A DNA stretch of 64,000 nt. Source: Chlorogloea purpurea SAG 13.99. GTDB taxonomy: Bacteria; Cyanobacteriota; Cyanobacteriia; Cyanobacteriales; Microcystaceae. A program made the translations under genes and the position numbers. Below the pieces are notes generated by a model, which was not told the origin of the DNA, ran no database searches, and was given only the letters and a program-made list of their open reading frames with translations. Below are positions 1 through 9,073 of this stretch, piece by piece. Position 1 is the stretch's first letter; each line of letters starts with the position of its first letter. Where the stretch lies: positions 1-64,000 of the forward strand of contig JADQBB010000003.1 of NCBI GenBank assembly GCA_016903695.1, given 5' to 3'.

Positions 1-140
1 AGCATCCCAATTATGCAAGGTATACCTGACCCGACCGTGATTAAAATCACGGTCTCATAGCAGAAGTCCTCTTAAGAGGACTTGGACTATGAGGCGGGGA
101 ATTGATTCCCCGCCGGTCGTTGCAAAAATGGGATGCTCCC
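1..140. repeat. Structured repeat with inverted ends, copy 1 (left edge cut by window)
   Basis: The element ends in TGGGATGCTCCC (129-140), matching the inverse of the truncated AGCATCCCA at 1-9; the complete left end is seen in the second copy at 17005. Between the ends lie three perfect hairpins: 35-41 with 46-52 (CCGTGAT/ATCACGG), 54-60 with 87-93 (CTCATAG/CTATGAG) enclosing a 20-nt perfect palindrome at 64-83, and 93-102 with 105-114 (GGCGGGGAAT/ATTCCCCGCC). CGACC (32-36) could also pair with GGTCG (115-119). Each terminus is itself a short hairpin (GGGA-GCA-TCCC), which resembles subterminal hairpins of IS200/IS605-type elements; that link is inference. No ORF lies inside. Confidence 0.75.
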
Positions 141-325
141 AGGAGTCGGCGGAAATTTTTTTCGGCCCCGCCCCTGTCCTCTATCGTCGTGACTATATCT
201 AAAGAGAGGAAAAAGTAAACATAATATGATGGAATCGCAGAATATAAAAAAATCTTGCTAGATTGATTTTTGGTAGGGTCAAAGTAAAACCTTGCTCACA
301 TTAATCAGCAATTAAAAAAACACTG

Positions 326-1912
326 ATGAATCTAACTAACTTCCCTTGGTTAACAACAATCATACTCTTTCCCATCGCCGCTTCTTTAGTAGTACCTTTT
401 ATACCAGACAAAGACGGTAAAACAGTAAGATGGTTTGCGCTCAGTGTGGGACTTATCGACTTCGCCCTCATCATCTACGCATTTTATACCGGTTACGACT
501 TCAACAACCCTAACCTGCAACTGGTAGAAAGTTACTCTTGGTTGCCGGAAATCGATCTCAGATGGTCGGTGGGGGCAGACGGTTTATCGATGCCGTTGAT
601 CCTTCTCACGGGTTTTATCACCACCCTCGCCATTCTCGCGGCGTGGCCCGTCACCTTCAAACCGAAACTCTTTTATTTTTTGATGTTAGCCATGTACGGC
701 GGCCAGATAGCGGTATTCGCCGTACAGGATATGTTACTGTTTTTCCTCGTATGGGAATTGGAATTAGTCCCCGTCTACTTGATCCTTTCCATCTGGGGGG
801 GGAAACGTCGCCTTTATGCCGCCACTAAATTCATCCTCTACACTGCGGGCGGCTCTCTGTTCATCCTCATCGCCGCCCTAGCGATGGCATTCTATGGAGA
901 TACGGTCAGTTTCGACATGACCACCATAGCGGGGAAAGACTTCCCCTTCAAAATGCAATTATTTCTCTATGCCGGTTTCCTCATCGCCTACGGGGTGAAA
1001 CTGCCCATCTTCCCCCTGCATACTTGGCTACCCGATGCCCACGGTGAAGCCACCGCCCCGGCGCACATGCTGCTCGCCGGTATTCTCTTGAAGATGGGAG
1101 GTTACGCCCTGTTGAGAATGAATGCGGGAATGTTGCCCGATGCCCACGCGGTTTTTGCGCCGGTGTTAGTGATCTTGGGGGTTGTGAATATCGTCTACGC
1201 CGCCTTCACATCCTTCGCCCAGAGGAATCTCAAACGGAAAATCGCCTATTCATCGATCTCGCACATGGGATTCGTCCTCATCGGCATAGCCTCATTCACC
1301 ACCATCGGTACTAGCGGGGCGATGCTACAGATGATTTCCCACGGGTTGATAGGGGCCAGTTTATTCTTCATGGTGGGCTGTACTTACGATCGCACCCACA
1401 CCCTGATGTTAGACGAGATGGGAGGAGTGGGACAGAAGATGAAAAAAGTCTTCGCCATGTGGACAACTTGCAGTTTAGCTTCTCTAGCCTTACCCGGTAT
1501 GAGCGGCTTCGTCGCCGAGTTAATGGTGTTTATCGGCTTCGCCACCAGTGACGCTTATAATCCAACCTTCCGGGTGATCATCATATTTCTAGCCGCGATA
1601 GGCGTAATTCTCACACCCATCTATCTGCTGTCGATGCTGAGAGAAATGCTCTACGGCCCCGAAAATAAAGAGCTAGAAGAACATACCCACCTCGTCGACG
1701 CGGAACCGAGAGAAGTATTCATCATCGCCTGTTTATTAATACCCATCATCGGTATCGGCGTGTATCCCAAAATCGTCACCACGATTTACGATTCCACCAC
1801 CAATAAACTAACCGCTTTACTGAGGGATTCCGTACCCAGTTTAGTACAACAGACCGCAGTGGTGGAACAAGATAAATCGTTCTACTCTGTGAAAGCCCCA
1901 GAAATAAGGTAG
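326..1912 (+). CDS. ndhD: NAD(P)H-quinone oxidoreductase chain 4 (NDH-1 subunit D)
   Basis: Proton-pumping membrane-arm subunit of the thylakoid NDH-1 complex, which takes electrons from ferredoxin to plastoquinone for cyclic electron flow and respiration. The 528 residues are almost entirely hydrophobic helices, the usual length for the family. Residues expected for the antiporter-like channel are visible: Glu144 and Glu146 in [10 protein letters not shown], Lys225 and the His-rich [16 protein letters not shown] segment (226-241), Lys256, and the [13 protein letters not shown] stretch near 305-317. The sequence most resembles the NdhD1 type found in the respiratory/cyclic NDH-1L complex rather than the CO2-uptake NdhD3/D4, by recall of family sequences. 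No clear Shine-Dalgarno precedes the ATG. An ndhF would be expected upstream outside the window. Confidence 0.95.
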   Translation: MNLTNFPWLTTIILFPIAASLVVPFIPDKDGKTVRWFALSVGLIDFALIIYAFYTGYDFNNPNLQLVESYSWLPEIDLRWSVGADGLSMPLILLTGFITTLAILAAWPVTFKPKLFYFLMLAMYGGQIAVFAVQDMLLFFLVWELELVPVYLILSIWGGKRRLYAATKFILYTAGGSLFILIAALAMAFYGDTVSFDMTTIAGKDFPFKMQLFLYAGFLIAYGVKLPIFPLHTWLPDAHGEATAPAHMLLAGILLKMGGYALLRMNAGMLPDAHAVFAPVLVILGVVNIVYAAFTSFAQRNLKRKIAYSSISHMGFVLIGIASFTTIGTSGAMLQMISHGLIGASLFFMVGCTYDRTHTLMLDEMGGVGQKMKKVFAMWTTCSLASLALPGMSGFVAELMVFIGFATSDAYNPTFRVIIIFLAAIGVILTPIYLLSMLREMLYGPENKELEEHTHLVDAEPREVFIIACLLIPIIGIGVYPKIVTTIYDSTTNKLTALLRDSVPSLVQQTAVVEQDKSFYSVKAPEIR

Positions 1913-1918
1913 GGAATC

Positions 1919-1945
1919 GGGTAGGGAGCGTGAAGTTCTCTACCC
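1919..1945 (+). terminator. Weak hairpin after ndhD
   Basis: GGGTAG (1919-1924) pairs with CTACCC (1940-1945), extendable with one mismatch inward. No T-run follows, so this may be a processing or attenuation hairpin between ndhD and the TPR gene and not a classical terminator. Confidence 0.3.
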
Positions 1946-1979
1946 CCGCCCCCCACGGGTGACTACAACTTGAGATATA

Positions 1980-2894
1980 GTGAAGATTAAAAAGAATTTA
2001 AGAGACAACACAGTGTTAAAACCCAAATACATACTGCCTGTATTAGCCTGTATCGGTTTATGGAGTCCAGTGCTTCCCGCTTTCAGTCAAGCCCTACTAC
2101 CCTATAGCCTCGATATTAAATCGGAACAATTAGAGCAGGCCGGGTTAGAAATGGCTGAGGATGCGATCCAGTTAGCCCGCTTCCAACGTGTTGATGCTGC
2201 CATCTCCAGGGCGAAATTATCCACCCAATTAGCGCCTAAAATCTATCAAACTTGGTTTATCCTCGGCAGTTTATATTTACAACAAAATCAGGTAGACGCA
2301 GGGATAGAAGCGCTCCAGAAAGCTCAAGACCTACAGCCTGGAGAAGCTAATATTAAATTCAGCCTGGGCAGCGCCTACTTTCAGAAAGGCGACTACAAAG
2401 GGGCTATCAGCCATCTAGAAGAGGGTTTGAAGATAAAATCCGATAGCGCCCCCGCCTTATTCGACCTGGGTAATTCCCTATTAAAATTAGAACGTTACGG
2501 CGAGGCCATCGCCGCTTATGAAAAAGCCGTCAAGGCTAACAAAGATTTTTGGCCGGCGATTAATAATATCGGCTTGATCAAATACGAGCAAGGAGATACA
2601 GCCGGGGCCATACAGCAATGGCAGAGAGCGTTAAGTATCGATAAAGAGCAAGCCGAACCGATGTTGGCGATCGCAGTCGCCCTCCACAAACAAGGTAAGA
2701 CGGAAGAAGCCCTGAAAACCGGTAAGTCAGCCCTGACCCTCGACGGTCGATATAGCAAAATCAAATTTTTAAGCGAGAATCTCTGGGGTACGCGCCTCCT
2801 CAAAGATACGGAAAGTTTTTTGGATCTTCCCACTATGAAAGCTTTACTGTTGCAAATAGAGAATCAGCCGCCGGTGGAGAGCGGGAAGATGTAA
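1980..2894 (+). CDS. Exported tetratricopeptide repeat protein
   Basis: A 304-residue protein beginning at GTG. A basic N-terminus followed by a hydrophobic stretch and AFSQA (about residues 17-38) reads as a signal peptide, so it is probably periplasmic or in the thylakoid lumen. Residues about 50-255 form six or so 34-residue TPR units; typical A/G/Y positions are clear in GSAYFQKGDYKGAISHLEEG and GNSLLKLERYGEAIAAYEKA. TPR arrays bind partner proteins; the partner is not evident. It lies 67 bases downstream of ndhD on the same strand, so it may share the transcript, but nothing ties it functionally to NDH-1. A role in photosystem assembly, as for Ycf3-like TPR proteins, is possible but unsupported. 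Confidence 0.85.
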   Translation: MKIKKNLRDNTVLKPKYILPVLACIGLWSPVLPAFSQALLPYSLDIKSEQLEQAGLEMAEDAIQLARFQRVDAAISRAKLSTQLAPKIYQTWFILGSLYLQQNQVDAGIEALQKAQDLQPGEANIKFSLGSAYFQKGDYKGAISHLEEGLKIKSDSAPALFDLGNSLLKLERYGEAIAAYEKAVKANKDFWPAINNIGLIKYEQGDTAGAIQQWQRALSIDKEQAEPMLAIAVALHKQGKTEEALKTGKSALTLDGRYSKIKFLSENLWGTRLLKDTESFLDLPTMKALLLQIENQPPVESGKM

Positions 2895-2942
2895 AAACAT
2901 ATATACTAATAGAGAACGGAGAGGTAAGGGGGTTTCTGAAGC

Positions 2943-3344
2943 TCAATCAGGATGAGCCACCAGTTGGAGAATCTGATCGACGAAAGCTTGATGATCTATC
3001 ACTGGCTTAGAAACATAAGCATCAGCACCACTTTGAGAGAGGAAATTTTCCCTGTCTCCTTCCATAGCGTGAGCCGTTACCAGAATTACTGGTAAACCTG
3101 CCGTATCGGGGTTAGACTTGAGGATCTGGGTGATTTTAATCCCGTCCATCGATTGACCTTGATAAACGCTTCCAGAAAGGGATACATCCATCAAAATCAC
3201 ATCCGCTTCCCCCGCTCGGGCGATGCGGATAACCTCTTCTACATCTTCCGTACCTTTGACATCCAACCCGCCTCGCTTGGTCAGAATCTTGGCAAAAACG
3301 CGAAAATTAATCGGGTCGTCTTCTACAATCAAAACAGTTGTCAT
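2943..3344 (-). CDS. Single-domain response regulator (CheY-like)
   Basis: A stand-alone receiver domain of 133 residues. The acidic pair Asp9/Asp10, the phospho-acceptor Asp53 (VILMD), Thr90 (VILVTAHAM) and Lys113 (VSKP) are all present, so it should be phosphorylatable. There is no output domain; it probably acts through protein contacts as a partner of a hybrid histidine kinase elsewhere. A frame open further upstream adds 23 residues to an ATG at 3413, but that would overlap the divergent topoisomerase start, and the MTTVLIVEDD start matches the family. It is divergent from the topoisomerase gene with 41 bases between starts, so the two promoters must overlap. Confidence 0.88.
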   Translation of the reverse strand: MTTVLIVEDDPINFRVFAKILTKRGGLDVKGTEDVEEVIRIARAGEADVILMDVSLSGSVYQGQSMDGIKITQILKSNPDTAGLPVILVTAHAMEGDRENFLSQSGADAYVSKPVIDHQAFVDQILQLVAHPD

Positions 3345-3385
3345 AGGTATTTTCTTAAAATTAAGCAGGTAGGAACAGGACGCAC

Positions 3386-5926
3386 ATGGCAAAACAGTTA
3401 AATTTTTTGGCAACTGGTCAAATTATACCCACACCTCTACACCAAGAAATGGAGCGCTCTTATCTAGAATATGCCATGAGCGTCATCGTCGGCAGAGCGT
3501 TACCGGATGTGAGGGATGGATTGAAGCCGGTACACAGGCGCATCCTCTACGCTATGCACGAATTGGGATTGACACCCGATCGCCCCTACCGTAAATGCGC
3601 CAGAGTCGTCGGTGATGTGCTGGGGAAATATCATCCCCACGGCGATCAATCGGTGTACGAAGCGCTGGTAAGGATGGTACAGGACTTTTCCAGCCGCTAC
3701 CCGCTTCTATCGGGTCACGGTAACTTCGGCTCGATCGATAATGACCCCCCGGCGGCGATGCGTTACACCGAAACCCGCCTCGCCAGTATCGCCGACACAT
3801 CTTTACTCGAAGGCATAAGCGATTCGATCGTTAATTTTACCAACAACTTCGATAATTCCCAACAAGAACCAGTAGTATTACCCGCCCAATTACCCTTTCT
3901 CATCCTCAACGGTTGTTCCGGAATCGCCGTGGGCATGGCCACCAATATTCCCCCCCATAATCTAGGGGAGATCATAGACGGTTTGATCGCCCTCATCGAT
4001 GACCCGAATTTACCCCAGGAGAAACTCTGGCGGATCATCCCTGGCCCGGATTTTCCCACCGGCGGGATTATCCAGGGGCGGGCGGGCATAATAGATACTT
4101 ACACCACGGGCAAAGGCTCGATCACGATCCGCGGGGTGAGTAAACTAGAAACTATCTACCGGGAAGGGCGTAGACGCAAGGAAATCACCGCCATCGTCGT
4201 CACCCAATTACCCTATCAAGTTAACAAAGCAGCTTGGATAGAAAAGATTGCCGAGTTAGTCAACGCAGGTAAGATCGAAGGTATAGCCGATATTCGCGAC
4301 GAAAGCGATCGTCAGGGTATGCGCGTCGTGATCGAACTGAAAAAAGACGTGAAGCCCCAAACCGTACTTAACGCCCTCTATCATCAAACCGCTCTACAAA
4401 CCAACTTCGGGGCGATTCTCTTAGCCCTCGTCAACAATCAACCCCGTCAATTATCCCTACGGGAATTATTGCAGGAATTTCTATCATTCCGAGAAGAAAC
4501 TCTCACCCGTCAATACGATGACGAACTGCAACAAACTTCCACCCGACTGCATCTAGTGGAGGGATTACTTACCGCCCTCGATAATCTCGATAGGGTTATA
4601 GATATACTCAGGAACTCCGCCGATGGCACGAGCGCCAAATTGCGTTTCCAAGAAGAATTAAGCTGTAGCAACGACCAAGCCGACTCTATTCTCGCCATGC
4701 CTTTACGTCGTCTCACCGGCTTGGAAAAACAGAAATTAGAAAGCGAACAAACCGGGTTACAAACCCGTATCCAAGAATTAGAAACCCTGTTGAACAACCG
4801 TCACGAATTTCTCAAAGCTTTAAAAAAAGAGCTGAGAGGTTTAAAGCGCAAATTCGCTGATCCCAGACGCACGCAGATCGTCATAGTTGCCGATTCGAGT
4901 AAAGAAACAGCCAAAGACGAACGAGTTAAAACAAGGAAAAAAGTGAGTCACGAACCCGTTAAAGACCAGAAAAAAGACGTAACACCCGCAGAACCAAAAA
5001 GTTTATCTGGTCAACCGAAACTAACTTTATTCACTCCCCAACCTCCACCGGAAAATGCTTTAATTTGTCTGAACTACGACGACGAAATTTATTGGACTAC
5101 CCCCGAAGATAAACAGATAAAAGAACAGGCAATATACGCCAGAGAAATCGGCAAAAATCAAGAACTAATAGTAATTCTCGACACGGGTAAAGCTTACCCA
5201 ATTTCCCTAGAAGATATACCCCCGAAACCAGGTCAGCCCCTATTGAGTTTACTGACAAAAACCGCTCAATCCCAGTGTAAAAGCGTTATTACCCGGTTCT
5301 TCCAAGAAGAAGTTCAAAAAACTCAAAATATCCTTTTACTGAGCGCCCAAGGCAGAATAAAACGCCTGCACAGCAAAGATTTAGAAGAGATAGGCAATAG
5401 GGGACTATCATTGATAAAACTCAAGGAAGGGGACACCCTGGGTTACGCCCCTTTCTGTATGGAAGGACAAAACCTGATTCTAGCTACCCATACGGGTAGA
5501 ATTCTCCGAGTGAGTATTACCGATGAGCAAATCCCGCTGATGGGGCGTAGTAGTCAGGGCAATAACGCCATTAAACTCGTGCTGCAAGACAACTTAGCCG
5601 GTTGCGCGGCTCTAGGCAGTCAAGATTATCTGGTTTTAGTTACCAGGGCGGGTTACGGTAAACGTGTGTCGGTTAACCAATTACGCTTGGGCAAATTGGG
5701 GGATATAGGCTCACCAGGCTTACAGTTCGCTGTGAAAAAAGATAGCCTGTGTTTTCTCGGTAATGCGATCGCCAAAAGTCAAATCCTCCTACAAACCAAC
5801 AAACAGCGTCAGATATTAAAATCAGTGGATGAAATCGGGCACTGGGGTACGGACGGGGCGGGAGAACCTTTAATACAGTTACAATCGGAAGAATATATCG
5901 AATTCGTAAAATTACTAGCTGTTTAA
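3386..5926 (+). CDS. Type IIA DNA topoisomerase subunit A (GyrA/ParC family)
   Basis: Breakage-reunion subunit that cuts and rejoins double-stranded DNA with the GyrB/ParE ATPase. The 846 residues begin with the winged-helix/tower region: [12 protein letters not shown] near 41-52, the helix around HPHGD (83-87), and the AAMRYTE motif carrying catalytic Tyr127. A charged linker (about 500-550) leads to the C-terminal beta-pinwheel (about 550-846). The canonical GyrA box (QRRGGKG type) is not visible; the blades instead carry GRIKRLH and GYGKRVS. Cyanobacteria commonly have two GyrA-like paralogues, and this looks like the less canonical one, so I leave the symbol open. In the quinolone region the positions equal to E. 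coli Ser83 and Asp87 are Gln88 and Glu92. Confidence 0.92.
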   Translation: MAKQLNFLATGQIIPTPLHQEMERSYLEYAMSVIVGRALPDVRDGLKPVHRRILYAMHELGLTPDRPYRKCARVVGDVLGKYHPHGDQSVYEALVRMVQDFSSRYPLLSGHGNFGSIDNDPPAAMRYTETRLASIADTSLLEGISDSIVNFTNNFDNSQQEPVVLPAQLPFLILNGCSGIAVGMATNIPPHNLGEIIDGLIALIDDPNLPQEKLWRIIPGPDFPTGGIIQGRAGIIDTYTTGKGSITIRGVSKLETIYREGRRRKEITAIVVTQLPYQVNKAAWIEKIAELVNAGKIEGIADIRDESDRQGMRVVIELKKDVKPQTVLNALYHQTALQTNFGAILLALVNNQPRQLSLRELLQEFLSFREETLTRQYDDELQQTSTRLHLVEGLLTALDNLDRVIDILRNSADGTSAKLRFQEELSCSNDQADSILAMPLRRLTGLEKQKLESEQTGLQTRIQELETLLNNRHEFLKALKKELRGLKRKFADPRRTQIVIVADSSKETAKDERVKTRKKVSHEPVKDQKKDVTPAEPKSLSGQPKLTLFTPQPPPENALICLNYDDEIYWTTPEDKQIKEQAIYAREIGKNQELIVILDTGKAYPISLEDIPPKPGQPLLSLLTKTAQSQCKSVITRFFQEEVQKTQNILLLSAQGRIKRLHSKDLEEIGNRGLSLIKLKEGDTLGYAPFCMEGQNLILATHTGRILRVSITDEQIPLMGRSSQGNNAIKLVLQDNLAGCAALGSQDYLVLVTRAGYGKRVSVNQLRLGKLGDIGSPGLQFAVKKDSLCFLGNAIAKSQILLQTNKQRQILKSVDEIGHWGTDGAGEPLIQLQSEEYIEFVKLLAV

Positions 5927-5931
5927 TTCTG

Positions 5932-6621
5932 GTGAATAAGCCCAAAGTTAATTTACATAAAATTCTCGCCTCGAAACTGAGAAACCGCTCACTAAAATTC
6001 TTCCTCACGGGCTTAATCGGTTTTATTTTCTTGAGTTTGCTCGCTAACCTGACTTTTATCGCCCCCCTGAACGCCAAAAAACCGATCGATGGTATTCTCG
6101 TTTTAGGTGGTAGTATTCGCCGGGAGATACACGCAGCCACCATAGCTAGCGATTACCCAGGAGTGCCGATCCTAATCTCCCAAGGTTCTCAAGACCCCTG
6201 TATTCTAATTTTATTCCAACGCTTCGGGGTGAAACTCGATCGAGTGTGGTTAGAAAAATGCGCCCATACCACCTTCAGTAATTTTCTATTTTCCGTACCG
6301 ATTCTCAAGGGCTGGGGAGTCCATAAAGTTAAAGTTATCACCTCGGCTTCCCACCTACCGAGAGCCGAATGGCTGGCGAAAATACAGCTTCTATCTAGAG
6401 GTATCGCCGTAGAAATGGACATCCCCCACGAAAAGGGTATTCCGGGTAATACCGAATCTAAATCCAAAACTGCTTTAGACGTGACCCGCAGTCTAATCTG
6501 GGCGGTGGTGAGCCAGGTTATCTCGCCGCCCTGCTGGGAAGTGGTTAACTTGAAAGATGTAGATTTACAATCCTGGCAGGATCAAGGTTTTCGTTGTGAA
6601 TATCAAGGAGGTATCCACTAA
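5932..6621 (+). CDS. YdcF/DUF218-like protein with N-terminal membrane anchor
   Basis: A 229-residue protein starting at GTG five bases after the topoisomerase stop. Residues about 22-44 form one hydrophobic helix ending in LNAKKP; the rest matches the DUF218 (ElyC/SanA/YdcF) fold, with DGILVLGGS (near 55), VPILISQGSQD and VKVITSASHLPRAEW. In other bacteria such proteins influence envelope polysaccharide or peptidoglycan steps; the substrate here is unknown. The stop codon overlaps the start of the next gene by one base (TAATG), and the ribosome binding site of that gene lies inside this one, so the two are translationally coupled. They may form an operon with the topoisomerase. Confidence 0.8.
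   Translation: MNKPKVNLHKILASKLRNRSLKFFLTGLIGFIFLSLLANLTFIAPLNAKKPIDGILVLGGSIRREIHAATIASDYPGVPILISQGSQDPCILILFQRFGVKLDRVWLEKCAHTTFSNFLFSVPILKGWGVHKVKVITSASHLPRAEWLAKIQLLSRGIAVEMDIPHEKGIPGNTESKSKTALDVTRSLIWAVVSQVISPPCWEVVNLKDVDLQSWQDQGFRCEYQGGIH
6605..6612 (+). promoter_or_regulatory. Strong Shine-Dalgarno (AAGGAGGT) for the carotenoid oxygenase
   Basis: AAGGAGGT sits eight bases before the ATG at 6621, inside the 3' end of the preceding gene. It fixes the start codon and supports translational coupling across the TAATG junction. Confidence 0.8.
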
Positions 6622-8021
6622 TGCCCATGTGGTCAAAAGCCCTGTCTAAACCGGGTCAAGAATTTTCTCGTACTGTCCTCCCCCTATTACAGGGACAGAT
6701 TCCCACCCGATTACGCGGTACACTCTACCGTAACGGCCCCGCCCGACTCTCTAGAGGTGGTCAGAGAGTAGGTCACTGGTTCGATGGTGACGGGGCTATC
6801 TTGGGGGTTTATTTTACCGATGAGGGAGTTCATGCTCTTTATCGTTACGTGCAAACTCAAGGTTATCGGGCGGAAACCCAGTCGGAAAGTTTTTTATTTC
6901 CCAATTACGGTATGAGCGCCCCCGGTGCTTTTTGGAATAGTTGGGGTAAAGACCCGAAAAATACTGCTAATACTTCTGTATTAATTGCGAGCGATCGCAT
7001 CTTAGCCCTATGGGAAGGCGGTATGCCCCACGCTTTGAACTTGGATACTTTAGAAACATACGGTATCGATGATCTAGGAGGGCTGGGGGGAAATCAACCT
7101 TTTTCCGCCCATCCCAAAATAGACTCTGTAACAGGCGAAATTTTTAATTTCGGGATCACGCCGGGGCCGAAAAGTACCCTCAATCTTTATAAGTGCGATC
7201 GCAGGGGTCGGATAAAGCAAAAGAATGGTTTCCCTCTAGAAGGTTTGCCCCTCGTCCATGACTTCGCTCTCGCCGGTGACTATCTGGTGTTTTTCATCTC
7301 GCCGGTGCGCGTTAATCTCCTCCAGGCACTTTTCGGGTTTAAAAGTTTCAGTGACGCGATGGAATGGCAACCAGGTTCGGGTACTCAAATCCTCGTGTTC
7401 GATCGCACCGATCTTTCTCTAGTGAGCCGAACCCTTACCGATTCTTGGTATCAGTGGCATTTCACGAACGGATTCGTAGATGGGTTCGGCAATATTAATA
7501 TCTGTTTCGTTCGTTACGAAGATTTCCGCAGCAATCAATATCTCAAGGAGGTGGCCGGCGGCGAGACGAAGACGAATGCACCCGGCAGGCTCTGGGAATT
7601 AGTTCTCGATCCCATCAAGGGTAAGATCATCCGTAATGAGCGATTGCACGATCGTGCTTGTGAGTTTCCCGTCGTCTCCGGGGACTCAGTCGGTCAACCT
7701 TGGCGTTATACCTATCTAGCGATTCACGAGGAAACCGACACTCATGTTCAGCCAGAATTACTCGTTAATCTAGCTTGTTTTGATCATGAAAAGCGTATTT
7801 TGTCAATAGGTAGCGTCGAAAAAAATTGCTATCCTTCCGAACCCATATTAGTACCGGGAGAAGAGGGGGGATGGATATTGACGGTAGTGTATAACGGTAA
7901 CTGCGATCGTAGCGAAGTGCGGATCTATCCGGCCGATAACATAGGGGCAGACCCCATCTGTACCCTGGCCCTACCGGAGGTAATCGCCCCCGGTTTCCAC
8001 GGTACATGGAGGGGGTCTTAA
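6621..8021 (+). CDS. Carotenoid cleavage oxygenase (apocarotenoid-15,15'-oxygenase type)
   Basis: Non-haem iron oxygenase of the RPE65/CCO family, 466 residues; the cyanobacterial members cleave apocarotenals to retinal. The four iron-ligand histidines of the seven-blade propeller are visible: His164 (SAHPK), His213 (VHDF), His280 (QWHFTNGF) and His460 (GFHGTW). The N-terminal GTLYRNGPAR and GHWFDGDG motifs are also family hallmarks. Length fits the 480-490-residue Synechocystis enzyme. Whether it accepts apocarotenals or full carotenoids cannot be read from sequence. It is coupled to the upstream DUF218 gene and overlaps the convergent thioredoxin gene by four bases. Confidence 0.92.
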   Translation: MPMWSKALSKPGQEFSRTVLPLLQGQIPTRLRGTLYRNGPARLSRGGQRVGHWFDGDGAILGVYFTDEGVHALYRYVQTQGYRAETQSESFLFPNYGMSAPGAFWNSWGKDPKNTANTSVLIASDRILALWEGGMPHALNLDTLETYGIDDLGGLGGNQPFSAHPKIDSVTGEIFNFGITPGPKSTLNLYKCDRRGRIKQKNGFPLEGLPLVHDFALAGDYLVFFISPVRVNLLQALFGFKSFSDAMEWQPGSGTQILVFDRTDLSLVSRTLTDSWYQWHFTNGFVDGFGNINICFVRYEDFRSNQYLKEVAGGETKTNAPGRLWELVLDPIKGKIIRNERLHDRACEFPVVSGDSVGQPWRYTYLAIHEETDTHVQPELLVNLACFDHEKRILSIGSVEKNCYPSEPILVPGEEGGWILTVVYNGNCDRSEVRIYPADNIGADPICTLALPEVIAPGFHGTWRGS

Positions 8022-8569
8022 CTTTTCACGTCCGCCCCGTGAGCGCGGGGGTCGGTATTAGAGGGAGTAACAGAAGGGTTAAAATCGGAAGTTTGTCCGG
8101 CGGTGTTGGCGAAGGGCAGGGGGGAATTGGTTAAAAGAGCATCGAGATTGGCTTGCAGAACCGATTTAGGCTGTTCACCGATCGATTGAGCGATCGTTTC
8201 CCCCTTACCATCGATAAAGACGAAATGGGGGATACCATCCACGCGATAGCGGAGAATTTCGGGAAGCCACTTGCTGTTATCCACGTTGAGCATGACGAAA
8301 TTAACTTTATCCCCGTACTGTTTTTTAATCTGGGCCAGTTCGGGAGCCATCGCCTGACAGCTAGTACACCAGTTAGCGTAAAACTCCGTAAGGGTGGGCT
8401 TATTATTGGCGAGGGCGGTATCGAGAGCGATCGATTCTTGAGCTTGACTCTCCAGAGAAACAGAACCGGCCCCAGTTTGAAAGCCGAAGAAAATCGCTAC
8501 ACTGAGAATAACAGCGGTGAAGGCAATAAAAATATTTTTTAGCGGATTTTTAGGCGTGGATGAGGTCAT
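8018..8569 (-). CDS. Membrane-anchored thioredoxin (TxlA/HCF164-like)
   Basis: Thiol-disulfide oxidoreductase with one N-terminal membrane helix (roughly residues 12-33) and a thioredoxin domain carrying Trp-Cys-Thr-Ser-Cys. In the longest frame (ATG at 8578) the cysteines are 71 and 74. I prefer the ATG three codons later (8569), giving 183 residues. The WCTSC active site plus the AMAPELAQIKKQYGDKV helix matches cyanobacterial TxlA and plant HCF164, which transfer reducing power across the thylakoid membrane for cytochrome c and b6f assembly. The C-terminus is a low-complexity Ser/Pro/Asn tail. Its 3' end overlaps the carotenoid oxygenase; a functional link between the two is not implied. 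Confidence 0.85.
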   Translation of the reverse strand: MTSSTPKNPLKNIFIAFTAVILSVAIFFGFQTGAGSVSLESQAQESIALDTALANNKPTLTEFYANWCTSCQAMAPELAQIKKQYGDKVNFVMLNVDNSKWLPEILRYRVDGIPHFVFIDGKGETIAQSIGEQPKSVLQANLDALLTNSPLPFANTAGQTSDFNPSVTPSNTDPRAHGADVKS

Positions 8570-8602
8570 GAAAATCAAGAATTGTAACTATCTCTATATC
8601 TT

Positions 8603-9007
8603 ATGAAAAAAAGAGTCACCTTAACTTTCACCCGCAGCACCGTTCATATGCCAGTCACCTACAGACTGGCCAAAGACTTCAACGTGGCCGCCAATATTAT
8701 TCGCGCCCAAGTGGCCCCGAATCAGATGGGAAAATTGGTGCTGGAATTATCGGGAGATATAGACGAACTAGAAGCGGCGATCGAATGGTTGAAACTTAAT
8801 AACATCGGCGTATCCCTCGCCAGCCGGGAAATTCTCATCGATGAAGATAGCTGCGTCGATTGTGGATTGTGTACGGGAGTTTGCCCCACGGAAGCTTTAA
8901 CTTTAGACCCGCAAACCTTCCGTCTCAAGTTTTCCCGGTCTCGCTGCGTGGTGTGCGAACAGTGTATCCCCACCTGTCCGGTGAGTGCGATCTCGACAAA
9001 TTTGTAA
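8603..9007 (+). CDS. NIL-domain ferredoxin with two [4Fe-4S] clusters
   Basis: A 134-residue fusion. Residues about 1-75 are a NIL domain, a ferredoxin-like small-molecule-binding fold also found in the methionine transporter ATPase MetN. The C-terminal half holds eight cysteines in two CxxCxxCxxxCP sets: Cys84, 87, 90, 94 and Cys115, 118, 121, 125, enough for two [4Fe-4S] clusters. Proteins of this layout are widespread in cyanobacteria and methanogens and are suspected to act in sulfur amino-acid or sulfide metabolism, but I know of no assigned reaction in cyanobacteria. A second, cluster-free NIL protein sits in the sulfate operon 4 kb away. It is divergent from the thioredoxin gene. Confidence 0.88.
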   Translation: MKKRVTLTFTRSTVHMPVTYRLAKDFNVAANIIRAQVAPNQMGKLVLELSGDIDELEAAIEWLKLNNIGVSLASREILIDEDSCVDCGLCTGVCPTEALTLDPQTFRLKFSRSRCVVCEQCIPTCPVSAISTNL

Positions 9008-9073
9008 AAATAAGAAAGAGTTATAGAATTGAAATTAAGCTCCCCACACTCAAACCATCACCGGCATATAAAT

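Noticed and set aside
1..140. Copy 1 repeat as a tRNA or tRNA-like cloverleaf
   Set aside because: The three hairpins are too long and perfect, there is no CCA-adjacent acceptor pairing, T-loop or anticodon arm consensus, and copy 2 lacks them entirely.
8153..8542. 129-codon plus-strand frame over the thioredoxin gene
   Set aside because: It is antisense to the WCTSC thioredoxin, whose motif identifies the true strand.
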